Shown here in pieces: positions 23,540 through 33,500 of a stretch of DNA of 64,000 nt. The notes under the pieces are model-generated. The model had not been told where the DNA came from, searched no databases, and worked only from the letters and a program-made list of their open reading frames with translations. Position numbers and translations under genes: made by a program. The stretch's first letter is position 1. Each line of letters opens with the position of its first letter. This DNA comes from Auricularia sp. M13 (lineage: Eukaryota > Basidiomycota > Agaricomycetes > Auriculariales > Auriculariaceae): contig CM073198.1 of assembly GCA_037042915.1 (NCBI GenBank), forward strand, positions 558,001-622,000. Reading direction: 5' to 3'.

Positions 23540-23921
23540 TCAAGTAGCGGCAAGGTCAGAATCCGCAGAATCCGCGGTTGTCGACACCGACGGCTGGGAT
23601 GAAGGCACTGTCTGGTTTGATGACAGCACGAAACGGTCGGTCTGTTCATCCTGTACCAAGGTAAACATCCTATCAACCCGAGACAGGTACTGAACTCACG
23701 TAGACGTAGCCATGACCTTGGACGGCAGCGCAGTCCGCTTGGAATTGGCGATGTTCAGTGCGCGTGAGAGGCTTGGTTCGGCCGAGGGTTCGCGCAGATT
23801 TCGCTCGCCGGGCATTGATAGTGTGGACAACACCGCGAATGCCGGGCGGGATTCCGCCAGTACGCATGCGGGCCGTGTTGTGTCGCTTCGGAGGCCTGGG
23901 AGGTGCTTGGGTACGTGCCAT
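23540..23921 (-). CDS. 110-aa protein with histone H3 tail-like N-terminus
   Basis: Two exons, 23921-23700 and 23650-23540, are split by a 49-bp phase-0 intron (GTGAGT...TACAG). The N-terminus MARTQAPPRPPKRHNTARMR followed by TGG recalls histone H3 (MARTKQTARKSTGG): the first three residues after Met match, and TARxxTGG is kept. The middle is Arg/Thr-rich and basic (INARRAKSARTLGRTKPLTRT). The second exon is short, acidic and Ser/Thr-rich and ends DSDLAAT. There is no histone fold. Chromatin mimicry or binding of H3-tail readers is inference. A TATATA box lies about 75 bp upstream, inside a CACCACGCGCGTGGT palindrome. Unlike its larger neighbours it shows no break. Confidence 0.55.
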
Positions 23922-23979
23922 GGAGGAGACGTTGAACAATCGCCGCGAAGATCTGGTCGTATATGTACCAGAAAGTTGG

Positions 23980-24014
23980 CACCACGCGCGTGGTATATAG
24001 AATGGTGCACCACG
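23980..24014. promoter_or_regulatory. CACCACG palindrome and TATA box of the H3-tail-like gene
   Basis: CACCACGCGCGTGGT spans 23980-23994, TATATA follows, and CACCACG recurs at 24008. It belongs to the CGTGGTG set shared with 18831-18871, 25451-25478 and 26203-26288. Confidence 0.45.
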
Positions 24015-24118
24015 CTCACAAAGCTGTGTTATCCGCCGTCAGGAGCTCGAGATCGTCATGCAGTAAGAGGATTGTGATTAGAGACGATCTAAATACATCT
24101 ACAGACTGTCGACATCGA

Positions 24119-25194
24119 TTACATCCTCAATAAGTACATCAGAATCGTCACCGTCAACCGGAACAAACGCGTGGCAGAGATGCGCTTCTTCTTACGAGGC
24201 GGCAATTCGTCTTGTCGCTCGCGCTTCACTTTGGGAACGTGAGGGGGCGGATTAGGGATAATCTCGGGCTCGGAGCTGTCGAAACGCTTGCGTTTCTCGC
24301 GCGCCGAGGTCGACGTGCTCGCGTGCTTCGCCGCAGCAGCCGTAAACCGAGCATGGTCGGCGGCGCCGACAACCCTAGCCCAAGTGGACCCAGCGTCACG
24401 TTCCACAGCGCAAAAATAGTCCTGCATATCGCGATCCAGACTTTCCCAGTGCTGAAGAGCTTTGAAGAATGGCTCGTCTTGCCACGGAGTTCCTCGAACG
24501 CGGCGTCGAACACCGCGGCAGGGGATGCCTCCGGGTTGTGTAAGCAGGTGACGGAAAATGTGCGTAACCCTAAGGCCATGTCCCTCGCGTAGGTGAGGGG
24601 GAACGCCTTGGAAATGGCCCGAAGCTGGAGAAGTTTCTGTCCGCGGACCTCGGAGATATCGGTTTCAACGTGAGGTTGTAACTTGCGCCATTGGTTTCCC
24701 AGGAGAACCTCCAAAGTTGAAGGCACAGCTTCGTCGTAGTCGAGTTGCCGAAGAACGTGGTGGGGAAGCGATGACAAGCGAAATGTGGTGAGTGAGACAG
24801 CGTGGTTCACCGTGCGAGTAACGTGCTGAGCATGATTAGACACGCATTTCCCGAGCGCCGTGAAACTCACATGATTGGTCTTGACAAGTGAGATGGTGAT
24901 TTCGCGCGTTGCGGGGGGTAACTGACGTGGTGCGTCGGGCTGCGCACGTGCTGGGCCAGCGGCGACGATGTGAATGTCGGGCTGGGGATACCCACCCTGG
25001 CGGTGGTACGGACGATATCGCGGATAGGGTCGAACCTCTCGCGCGGGGGTACGAATGAGAGGCTGAGAGAGATGAACTTCGTCGACGAACTGAGGGAAGA
25101 CTTCGAGCCGGTGAGACTTGAGCTCGAACCGAGCCACGTATCCAAGCGTGGGGCACTGGACGACGGTGAGTCGACGAGTGAAAAGATGAGGCAT
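24119..25194 (-). pseudogene. Unknown KDZ-neighbourhood protein, frameshifted
   Basis: The frame from MPHLFTRRLTVVQCPTLGYV (25194) reads VARFELKSHRLEVFPQFVDE, REITISLVKTNHVSFTALGK, SLTTFRLSSLPHHVLRQLDYD and DMALGLRTFSVTCLHNPEAS. The natural continuation (PWQDEPFFKALQHWESLDRD, then MQDYFCAVERDAGSTWARVV) is in another frame and ends in a basic Ser/Pro tail (KHASTSTSAREKRKRFDSSE ... KVKRERQDELPPRKKKR) by 24119. One frameshift lies near 24490. The start is uncertain: the sequence up to about 25346 reads open in other frames. A nuclear protein is plausible from the basic tail. No family is recognised. Confidence 0.55.
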
Positions 25195-25346
25195 TCACTG
25201 ACATGGACAGCGACGCGATTTTTGACAGCAGTAGGCGCAGTATCGGGCGCGATGCGAGCAACGTGAGAAGTGTCGCACACGTTGCAGAATGCGTCTTGAG
25301 GCGTCGTGAGAGGGACGTCGTGAGCGCCACGAGGTACGTTGTCCAT

Positions 25347-25571
25347 GGAGAACGACAGCCTTGGCAGAGTGAGATGAAGCGGAGAAAGACGAAGCCGGAG
25401 AGGGGACGCCCTTTATTGTCCGGCGATGTGGCTCCGGATATTGCGCGGCGCACCACGGATTTATTTAACAGCGTGGTGAGCCACCCCGTGTCAAATTTGA
25501 TGCGTTTCGCGCAGTGGGATCCTCACGGGATAAATCTCAGATGTGAGCTTTCTCCTCTGCCCCACGACAGC
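25347..25571. promoter_or_regulatory. Divergent promoter with inverted CACCACG/CGTGGTG
   Basis: CACCACG (25451) and CGTGGTG (25472) flank TTTATTTAACAG. The spacer separates the minus-strand gene ending at 24119 from the plus-strand Cys-rich gene. Confidence 0.4.
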
Positions 25572-26090
25572 ATGCCCAAGCAGAGTCGCCTCGTCGCGCG
25601 TTCCATTCATCCGGCGATCACATGCCCAGTGGATTCGTGCGCGGAGTCCTGCGACTGGAGTTTCTACAACGGGACAGACCCGTTGCTAACTGACGGACAG
25701 GTCGCCAAGGTGAGCGCGCGCGGGTACCTGTATATCATTACTAAAGAGCAGACGCAGTGCTCTGACCACGGCCTCGTCGCATTCAGACAGGGGAACAAGA
25801 TGTCCCCGCGCATGCGAATCCTGCCGTTTGCATTGACAGCAGCGCAGCGGCGAGCTGAACGGGAGTCTTCGGAGGGGAAGAGCCATACGCCTGGAAGGAA
25901 GCCGTGTCTGCGCTGCAGAGCGCGTCGCCGCAACAGTCTTTGTCCATTCCATCTATGTCTCAGATGCTGCCGCGTGGTGCAGTGCGACGGCAAGCACCTG
26001 CGTTGCGAAGTGCGCAAGCATAACGCGGGAAAGGAAGGGGAACTTGTGGCTGCGGAGAGCCTGCTACGTTGTAATGCGGAAATGAATTGA
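25572..26090 (+). CDS. Cys-rich protein, putative zinc-binding (172 aa)
   Basis: The start MPKQSRLVARSIHPAIT at 25572 was chosen because upstream sequence overlaps the opposite gene and contains the shared promoter boxes. The N-terminal cluster is CPVDSCAESCDW. The middle is a compact fold-like stretch (VAKVSARGYLYIITKEQTQC). The C-terminus (residues about 110-155) has CLRCRARRRNSLCPF followed by CLRCCRVVQC and C, that is about ten cysteines spaced as metal ligands. It looks like a small zinc-binding nuclear protein. No named family is recognised, and the frame is intact. Confidence 0.6.
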   Translation: MPKQSRLVARSIHPAITCPVDSCAESCDWSFYNGTDPLLTDGQVAKVSARGYLYIITKEQTQCSDHGLVAFRQGNKMSPRMRILPFALTAAQRRAERESSEGKSHTPGRKPCLRCRARRRNSLCPFHLCLRCCRVVQCDGKHLRCEVRKHNAGKEGELVAAESLLRCNAEMN

Positions 26091-26202
26091 TAATGCGATC
26101 GTGGTTCATGGCCTCTCGCAGCTGGTGACGCGCGAATGCCGGGACGGTTTTCGAAACCACGTTGGGGCGTGGGCCGCAATGAAGCGAGGGAGCCCCACCA
26201 TT

Positions 26203-26306
26203 CGTGGTGTGCGACAAAGATGCGCGCGCGGTAACTGCTTCGATGCGTGGTGGACCATTATGACTCACATGTGGCTCCAGGCGTGGTGGGCCAACTGATA
26301 TAAAGC
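26203..26306 (+). promoter_or_regulatory. Promoter with three CGTGGTG boxes and TATA
   Basis: CGTGGTG occurs at 26203, 26246 and 26282, then ATATAAAG at about 26299, with ATG 26377 about 75 bp further. It is the best-formed example of the shared promoter type. Confidence 0.5.
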
Positions 26307-26376
26307 GCGCCGGCGTCGGTTGCGCACTCGCTTGTCCCCCACTTCCTTAACGCTGCTCCGGCCAAATTTATTCGCT

Positions 26377-28560
26377 ATGTCTGAAGCCTCGTCTCCACCA
26401 CCGCGCTCGAATACGACGAAGGAGAAGGAGAAGGGAAAGCCGGGCCCGAAGGGCAAGATGTCGCAAGCGATCAAGGATTTTTTCTATCCGGCCATCCTCG
26501 AATACGGGAAAATGAAGAACGAGGGACTGGGGGAGGAGGCGAAGAGGTTCAAGGCGAAGAAGATGCAGGAGTTTAAGGACAGCAAACTCGCAAACCCTAT
26601 GGACCAAGTCCACAAAAAACATTTCGATGTTGACTTGAAGCCTAGTCAACTCTATGCTGTACGAGCAGTTGATTTCGATTTTTTCTACGAGCTGACGTCT
26701 CTGTAGAAGGTGGACTCATTCTTCAGAAACACCTACGAACGCGGTTGGCACGCTGGCGAGTTCTACATGTATCGCTTAGAACAAGACGGAGAGACTCGTG
26801 CCGATGATGGCCCGGGTGTTCCTGCGCGCGCCAATACCGCCCCAGAGAGGGCCAAGACCGCAGTGGATCTGTTTCTCGAGGCGAACAAGGATCAAGTTTT
26901 CACTCTCTCGGAAACAAGCTGATGGACGACGAGCTCGACAACCCGCAGGACCGCAAGCAGCGAAACAAGAACCAGCTAGCGTTTAACAAGCGGGCCGCGA
27001 AGCAACTATACGACGACCTCAGCGCTGACGAGAAGGAAGTCTTCATCGCTCAGGCAGCAGCTGCGAAGGAGGAAATGGCATTGCTTAGGAAATCTCCGGA
27101 AGGGCTCGAACGGTGCGTCCGCGTGTGCCTCTCAGACGCAGGGACCGTGCTCTGATACGTTATAGGCGCCGGGATAAGCTCGTTGACGATGTCGCCAAAC
27201 TACTGAAGCGCGTCCGGGGCGGCCAAGTGGGCGTCGCGATGATCTCGGTCGAAATTGCGTTCCGCATCGACGACACCACCGTCGACTATACTGGGTGAGT
27301 AATGATTTATTACGGACAGGTAGATGAAAGACCTGACGCGCTCTCGCAGTCTCAGTAATGCGCGCTACAATCTTCGAGGAGAACTGCCGATGTGGAGGCA
27401 CACTGACGAATACCTCGACGCGATGGATGCGTTCAAAGCTCATGCTCGTGAATACCTGCAGGGTATGCGTTTTTTGCACGTCCAGCTATCGTTCTAACAA
27501 GATATAGCGTGTCATGAGCGCGAGACGAAGGGCAAGAAGAAAGACGTGCATGACGAACAAGACAACGAAGCACGACCGAGGACGATGATGATGCAGACGA
27601 CGCGGATGCGAAGCGCGACGGCGACTCCGGGAGCAGGAGCGCTACTCCCAAGCCGAGGGGCAGGCGGCTGCGCAAGAAGACTTCGCGGGAGATCCTAGGC
27701 GAGGAGTTCAATCTGGACGACGTGCGCTCCGACGACCCACCTACTCGTGACGAGGATCCGCAGCCGCCGCAAGAACCTTCAGCGGAGAGTCCACGCCCTG
27801 AGGGAGGATTACGTGCGCGTCCGCCGCAGGGAGACGAAGAGCGCCGATCCACGGAGGACGATGAGACCATTGGCGACGGTCCACGCCGTGAGGGCGAATC
27901 TCCTGCGCGTCCGTCGCAGGGTGCCGAACACCAGCAACGTTCCGCACCGGAGGACGATCATGAGGGCGACGACGACAAGGCGCCAAGCCCCGGCCCAGAT
28001 GCTCCAGGGTTCCAGGTGGACAGCGAAAGGGCTGACGACGCGGCTGGCTCAGCGCAGCGTCACGTGCAGCGTCTCCGACAGATGCACGTGACGTTGTTCC
28101 TGATCGGGAAGGCGTGGTCGACGACGTGGTCGACAAAGGAGACTCAATCGCGCCGTCACGCAAAGCCTCTGCGAAACCCAAGCCGGTCAAGAAAGCTAAG
28201 ACCGGGTCGAAGGGCGGGGGAAACAAGCGCAAGGTGGCCGCTAGCACTGAAATGCAGTCGGCGGATGATGAGACTGTGGACGCCGGCGCGACCAAGAAGA
28301 ACGCGAAAAAGCGCAAAGCTGATGGGTGAGACTCATCACTATCTTTGCGACGAAGCACTGACATTGGTCAGGGATGCCGCACCTGCAACAGCTCCGCCAG
28401 CAAAGCGCGCCCGAAAGACCGCCGACCCGCCGACTACCACGCCCGTGGAACCCAGACGGAGTGGGCGTGCCCGAGTTCCGTTGTCAAGGAGATGCCAGAG
28501 GACCCTCGCGAAGCGGCCAAGAGGCGTCGCTCGAGCACGGGAACGGGCAAGACGGCTTAG
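26377..28560 (+). pseudogene. Lysine-rich, HMG-like chromatin-type protein, frameshifted
   Basis: The start is MSEASSPPPRSNTTKEKEKG (26377). Blocks in order: KMSQAIKDFFYPAILEYGKM; FFRNTYERGWHAGEFYMYRL; KTAVDLFLEANKDQVF; RNKNQLAFNKRAAKQLYDDL followed by SADEKEVF (HMG-box-like helix pattern); VGVAMISVEIAFRIDDTTVD; ARYNLRGELPMWRHTDEYLD. Several introns (for example GTGAGT at 27295 and GTATGC at 27463) link them. The C-terminal half is acidic or basic with two imperfect copies of SPRPEGG...ARPPQG (27790-27930) and ends with a Lys/Arg-rich segment containing PVEPRRSGRARVP. At least two frame changes (about 27577 and 28480) cannot be explained by introns I can see. DNA or chromatin binding is inferred from composition. 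Confidence 0.5.
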
Positions 28561-28814
28561 ATGATGCAGATGTACATGTGAGTTCAAAAGTTCAGGTGCT
28601 AGTTGTCTATGGAGGCTGATTGCAATGCAGTTTTGTCTTTTACTGGTAGAGAATACACGCAAATATTTATTCTTGACAGTGCAGGACAGATTAAGCACAA
28701 GATCAATTTATTGCCCCTGCATGCCAGTAGGCCTGGGGCACGTGTCTCACAGCGCAGATATTCATGCTGGTTGGATTTATCGCTGCGCTGCAGTCACACT
28801 GAACAGGATCACCT

Positions 28815-29245
28815 ACGTCAATTAACGGTGCGTCGATTAACGGTTCATGCGTGCGGGCTGGACCGCCTCAGGATCACCTGACCTCCGTCGATTAACGGTT
28901 GCTCGATTAACGGTTGCTCGATTAACGGTCGCTCGATTAACGGTCGCTCGATTAACGGTTCATGCATGCAAACTGGGCCGCCTCTGCGGCGTAGGCGGGT
29001 GATGACACCGAGTTCTCGCTCTCTTAGCTGGAGCTAGGGCGTCCCCTTTCGGCACCCGGAAACGGCGGCTGGCCCACGACATGCGTGACTGGTCCGGGGC
29101 GATCTCGCCGTGCGGGCAGCAGCAACCCACCCCTCGCGCGGGCACTGAGTCGGGTGACGACGCGGCCTCCAACATGAACGACACGGCGATTGACGGATCT
29201 TCGATTAAAGGACCGTCAATTAACGGACGTTCGATTAACGTCCTG
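28815..29245. repeat. GATTAACGG repeat array
   Basis: The core TCGATTAACGGTTGC (about 15 bp) is strictly tandem five times at 28890-28960. Looser copies lie at 28815-28850 and 29190-29240. It lies directly upstream of the LINE ORF1 and may be its 5' leader or part of the element ending at 29406. Confidence 0.7.
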
Positions 29246-29330
29246 CGTAGTATGGTCCCTGATGAGATTGTAATTATTTGCGTAGAATAATCGAGCAAGT
29301 CTATTGATTCAGATTCTGGAGTGTCTCCAT

Positions 29331-29406
29331 GTACCAAATAAACCGAAATGATTAAGCCGAAAATGGTTCAAAATTAACAGATACTGTTAATCGAAATGTC
29401 CCGTTA
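29331..29406. repeat. TE-like terminus shared with 12486-12561 (inverted)
   Basis: GTACCAAATA...TTAACAGATACTGTTAA...GAAATGTCCCGTTA is the reverse-complement relative of 12486-12561. Its last bases contain the ATG of ORF1 at 29396, so an insertion end and a coding start overlap. Confidence 0.5.
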
Positions 29407-30556
29407 CACCTGGGGCCAAGGCGCTAACGACCGGCAACACAAGAACATCGCACGCCGTCTCGACGACGTTGAGCGCGACATTGTCAAACACCACGCCAGC
29501 GACACGGCGAAGATCACAGGCCTCCAGGCCGAGGTCGCGGAGCTCAAGGACTGCACAGCGGCCCTTCGCGCCAGCAACACCGCCCTCGCGTCGCAGATTG
29601 AGCGCATCGTCGCCGACAACGAGCAGCTAGACGTGCTGCGTAACCAGGTCGATTCTATTCGCGATTGGTCGAAGCGCTTGGACGAGCAGGGTACCGACGT
29701 CAAAGCCCTCAACGACGACCTTGACGAGATCGTCGACAACATCCGCCCGCTCAAAAAGGACAACGAGGTCAACTACGCCGACATCTCGCGCGTCCTTGAC
29801 GATCTAGACACCGTGCGCGCATCGACCGCGCGCTTCACGGAGCGCGTCGAGGACCTCGCCAACAATCTTGACGACAGTAACCGCGTCCTGCGCGACATCC
29901 AGGAGCGCTGCGCTGCGATCGAGTCCGGGGGCGCACGCTACCGCCGCGCCACGCTTGCCGATTTCCGTGACACGTCGCCGCGCGTCGCGCGCCGTGCTGC
30001 CGAGGACCACCGCCGCCGCAGCCTCGACGACGACGACCGCCTCAGTGTCGCCGCTGACCAGTCGCGCCCCACCAAGCGCATGCGCACTAACAGCGGCGCA
30101 GCCGTCCCCACTGCGCACGCCGACAAGGACGGCTTCTATGAGCCCTTCGACTTCGGCGAGGACGACTGTGTCACTGCGCGCATCGGCTGCGACCCCAGCA
30201 GTCACCGTCTCGCTTGGGGTCGCAAGGAAGTGCCCGCGGACGCCATCTCGCTCGTTCAGCGCTGGGCCCGCGCGATGGGCGGAGACGGCGGAGACCTCCC
30301 GATGCCAGTTACCGCTGCATGCCCCGCTGGGCTGCAGGATGGCTTCCGCCTGCTCAAGTGGGCATCGTGCGACGCCTTCGTCGAGTTCTTCACACGCTGG
30401 ACCTGTCGCAAGGACCCGATTCGCGAGGTCTCTGCCGCCGCCATTCCCAACTTTGATACGCCGGAGGATGCTAGCGCGCTCGGCATCCTACCGCCCGCGA
30501 AGACACAGGGCTCCCGCGCCGGCGGCCGCGACCAGAGGCGCGGGAAGGGTTTTTGA
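29396..30556 (+). CDS. LINE ORF1, coiled-coil protein (386 aa)
   Basis: It starts MSRYTWGQGANDRQHKNIAR. Residues about 15-185 are a continuous heptad-rich coiled coil (RLDDVERDIVKHHA, AEVAELKDCTAALRASNTAL, LDDLDTVRAS). A basic linker follows (RRATLADFRDTSPRVARRAA). Residues about 240-350 form a compact domain (FYEPFDFGEDD, ISLVQRWARAMGG, FRLLKWASCDAFVEFFTRWT). No CCHC zinc knuckle is visible. LINE ORF1 proteins usually trimerise and bind RNA; that role is assigned by position and coiled coil. The stop overlaps the first codons of ORF2 by a few bases, suggesting coupled translation. Confidence 0.7.
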   Translation: MSRYTWGQGANDRQHKNIARRLDDVERDIVKHHASDTAKITGLQAEVAELKDCTAALRASNTALASQIERIVADNEQLDVLRNQVDSIRDWSKRLDEQGTDVKALNDDLDEIVDNIRPLKKDNEVNYADISRVLDDLDTVRASTARFTERVEDLANNLDDSNRVLRDIQERCAAIESGGARYRRATLADFRDTSPRVARRAAEDHRRRSLDDDDRLSVAADQSRPTKRMRTNSGAAVPTAHADKDGFYEPFDFGEDDCVTARIGCDPSSHRLAWGRKEVPADAISLVQRWARAMGGDGGDLPMPVTAACPAGLQDGFRLLKWASCDAFVEFFTRWTCRKDPIREVSAAAIPNFDTPEDASALGILPPAKTQGSRAGGRDQRRGKGF

Positions 30557-33500
30557 ATTCGACGAGAGCCTCCCAGCATAGTCGTCAGCCTGTTCGCCCC
30601 GGTCCTCGTAATCACACTGACCGTAGCCGTTCCTTAAATACGATTTCCCTCGATTGCGACGGAATTGTTATCAAGAGTGTGAACATTGACGGATCGCTGA
30701 CTCTCAAGCTGGCCCTCTCGTCTGTCAAGTATCTTATAACATCTTCTCACATCCTCCTGCTACAAGAAACTCACCTTCGACAAGGGCAGCACGCCCCGCT
30801 GCAAAAGCTGCTCCCCCACGGTTACAGGTTGATATCGGTGCCACGCCCGACACAGAAGAACATGAGGAACCCATGGGGCGGTGTTGCCGCTATTGTACAT
30901 GAAGACTTAATGGTGCAATGGCGCTCGGACTTGTCTTCTACTGACATTCTCGTATTAGAGCTCCGTCGTGCTTTATCATGTGTTACTACCTCTATCCGGC
31001 TAACACACGCATTGATCACACGCGCTGGGCACTGACCGACCCGGTGGAGAAATACCGCGAGACGATTGCAGGCTTACGACTCCTGGGAAAGCCAGTCTAC
31101 TGTGTAGGGACGCCAACGGTAGGACAAACTGCGCGACGGCCAGTCCTACAGACCCACCCCGCATCTCCCAAGACATTGCAGATCGCAATGCACGCGGGAA
31201 TACCCTGCTTGATATAGCGGCCGAAAGCAACATGTGCATATTGAACGGTGCTGTGGGTGTTGACGCTCTGGTTGGCGGTCTCTACACCTCATACCAACCA
31301 AACGGGTTTGCAGTCGTCGACTACGCGTTGCTATCGAGGGAATCACTTGCTCTCGTCTCACATTTCTCCGTTGAACCGCAGCTCACATTCTCGGACCATG
31401 CTGTCTTGCATGTCCGACTCAACCTGCCTATACAGCGTCAGACCGCTGTGCCACAGCGGCAGAGTGCTGTGGAGATGTTTTCGCTACTGGAGAGCGAACC
31501 TTATACGGAGGCTGATCGTCTACTACAGGATGTCATGGATTCGACAATGACCTGGGAAATGGCGATGAATGACCTGTATGGGCCGCTGCGGACTTACGAC
31601 ACTCAGCCGGTGCAGGTATGGACCGCTTATAGCTGCAAACATCCTGGTCGGCCCTCAGCATCTGCGGGAGCTGGGTGCTTCTGGGGGCATGGGAATACAA
31701 GGAACGAATCCCTGCGCGTGCCAGGCGAGGTTCAGACCAGCAACCGCGCCGCCTTATTTGCTATCCTCGCCGCTCTTGACGCCGCGGACCCGCACCGCAA
31801 ACTGGTTCTCTTCTCGTCCTCTCAGTCCGTAGCATTGGAGAATGGGCGCCTGCACGTCAAGAGCTTGGTTGGACGTGCACTAACGGTGATCTACTGCACA
31901 AAATCCACCTAGTCATACGTCGCCGATCGGCCGCTCTCCATCTGATGTTGATCTCTGAAAAGGACATTGGGAACGGTCATTTTATCGAAGCAATCAAGCT
32001 TGCCAAGTCTGGCAGAACACTGCCCCACACTCAGGAAGATTATTCGCTGCGCACTCAATGGGACGCCCGAGCGCACATGGACTCTACGCGATCTCTCCCC
32101 GGCCTTAAAGTTACTATGTCCCTCCCCCGCACACCCGCACCGCAGACCGCGAAGCCCGATCGAATGTTTGCAGAAGATGCTGACATGCATAAGGAGCCAT
32201 GGTTCCAACTACGGAACGGAACATGGACTCAGGACCCGTCAAGATGGGCTGAGCGTCGGCGCAGCCAGCATCGCGATCGTGCTCTGTTCGCCGAGCAGCG
32301 TCGACGGAACCTTGAGCGGCTGGTTAATACCAAGACCTCGTTTGAGTTCTGGGACCTCATCATGGAATGGACACGCGCAGGTCCGATCCGCGGCAATATG
32401 GATACTGATCTCCTCACAGAGGCATTTGCAACGCGTCTTCATGGATCTGATGTACCTCCGGAACACTTCAACACAGACTATCGGGATCGCATCACTGCTC
32501 TAATCGATTCCGTTCCGAGAAGGACACATGATCCCTCACCAGACGGTGTGTTTTCGCGCGCTGTCTCGGCCAAAGAAGTCGCCGCGGCGAAGCTGCGCAT
32601 TCTCCAACATCTCCGGACTGCTACCGGGGTCGACAGGAAGACGTATGCGGACATAATGACGATTCCCAATGCCAGGATTGCCACTCTGCTCACTTTCTTA
32701 CTCAAGAACCGTTGCATACCTCGCATATGGCTTCTGACACTGTTGGTCGCTGTGCCAAAGGCCAACGGTCCGTACGATAACCCAGAGAACTACCGGATGA
32801 TTGCCCTAGAGTGCTGCTTTCTCAAGCTCATGACTCTTATTCTGGATGCTCGCATCCGGGAGTACGCTGACGCCCACAACATTCTGCCGGACTCCCAGAA
32901 CGGATTCCGCCCATCATACCGCACTGAGAACAATGCCTTTGTGCTTCGCGCTGCCATTGATCGTGCACGCCAACAGAAGAAACCTCTCTATGTTGCATTT
33001 GTGGACCTGCGAAACGCTTTCCCCTCCGTGGATCAGGGATTGCTATGGATGAAAATGCTAGGCGCTGGGATTTGCGGCCCTGTATTTGATTGGCTTCGCA
33101 CCCTTTATGACGACATGCGCTACCGCCTGAGACACGGTGGGCGTTTGTCGGCAGAGATGACAGCAGAACTTGGTATTCTTATGGGGGATCCCAGCTCCCC
33201 GCTCGCATTCCTGCTGTTCGTGTCTGATTTCCGCACTCAATACCATGCGGATGATGTTCAGCTAATGGAGAGTATTATTGCTCACCTCGAACACGCGGAT
33301 GATATGGCACTGCTTTCAACGTCGGCGGACGGCCTGCAGTCCAAACTGGATACACTTGCCAAGTGGGCGTCGCTTAATCAAATGCAGATCAACACGAAGA
33401 AGACTCAAATCATGATCTTCCGCCCAAACGTGCGCTCGTTCAAGCCTCCTGACGTTCCTTTTCATATTTATGGTGAACCCCTCACCGTAACGGACAGTTA

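Noticed and set aside
28885-28965. CRISPR-like direct repeats
   Set aside because: Units are 15 bp with no unique spacers, in a eukaryotic context; it is a plain tandem repeat.
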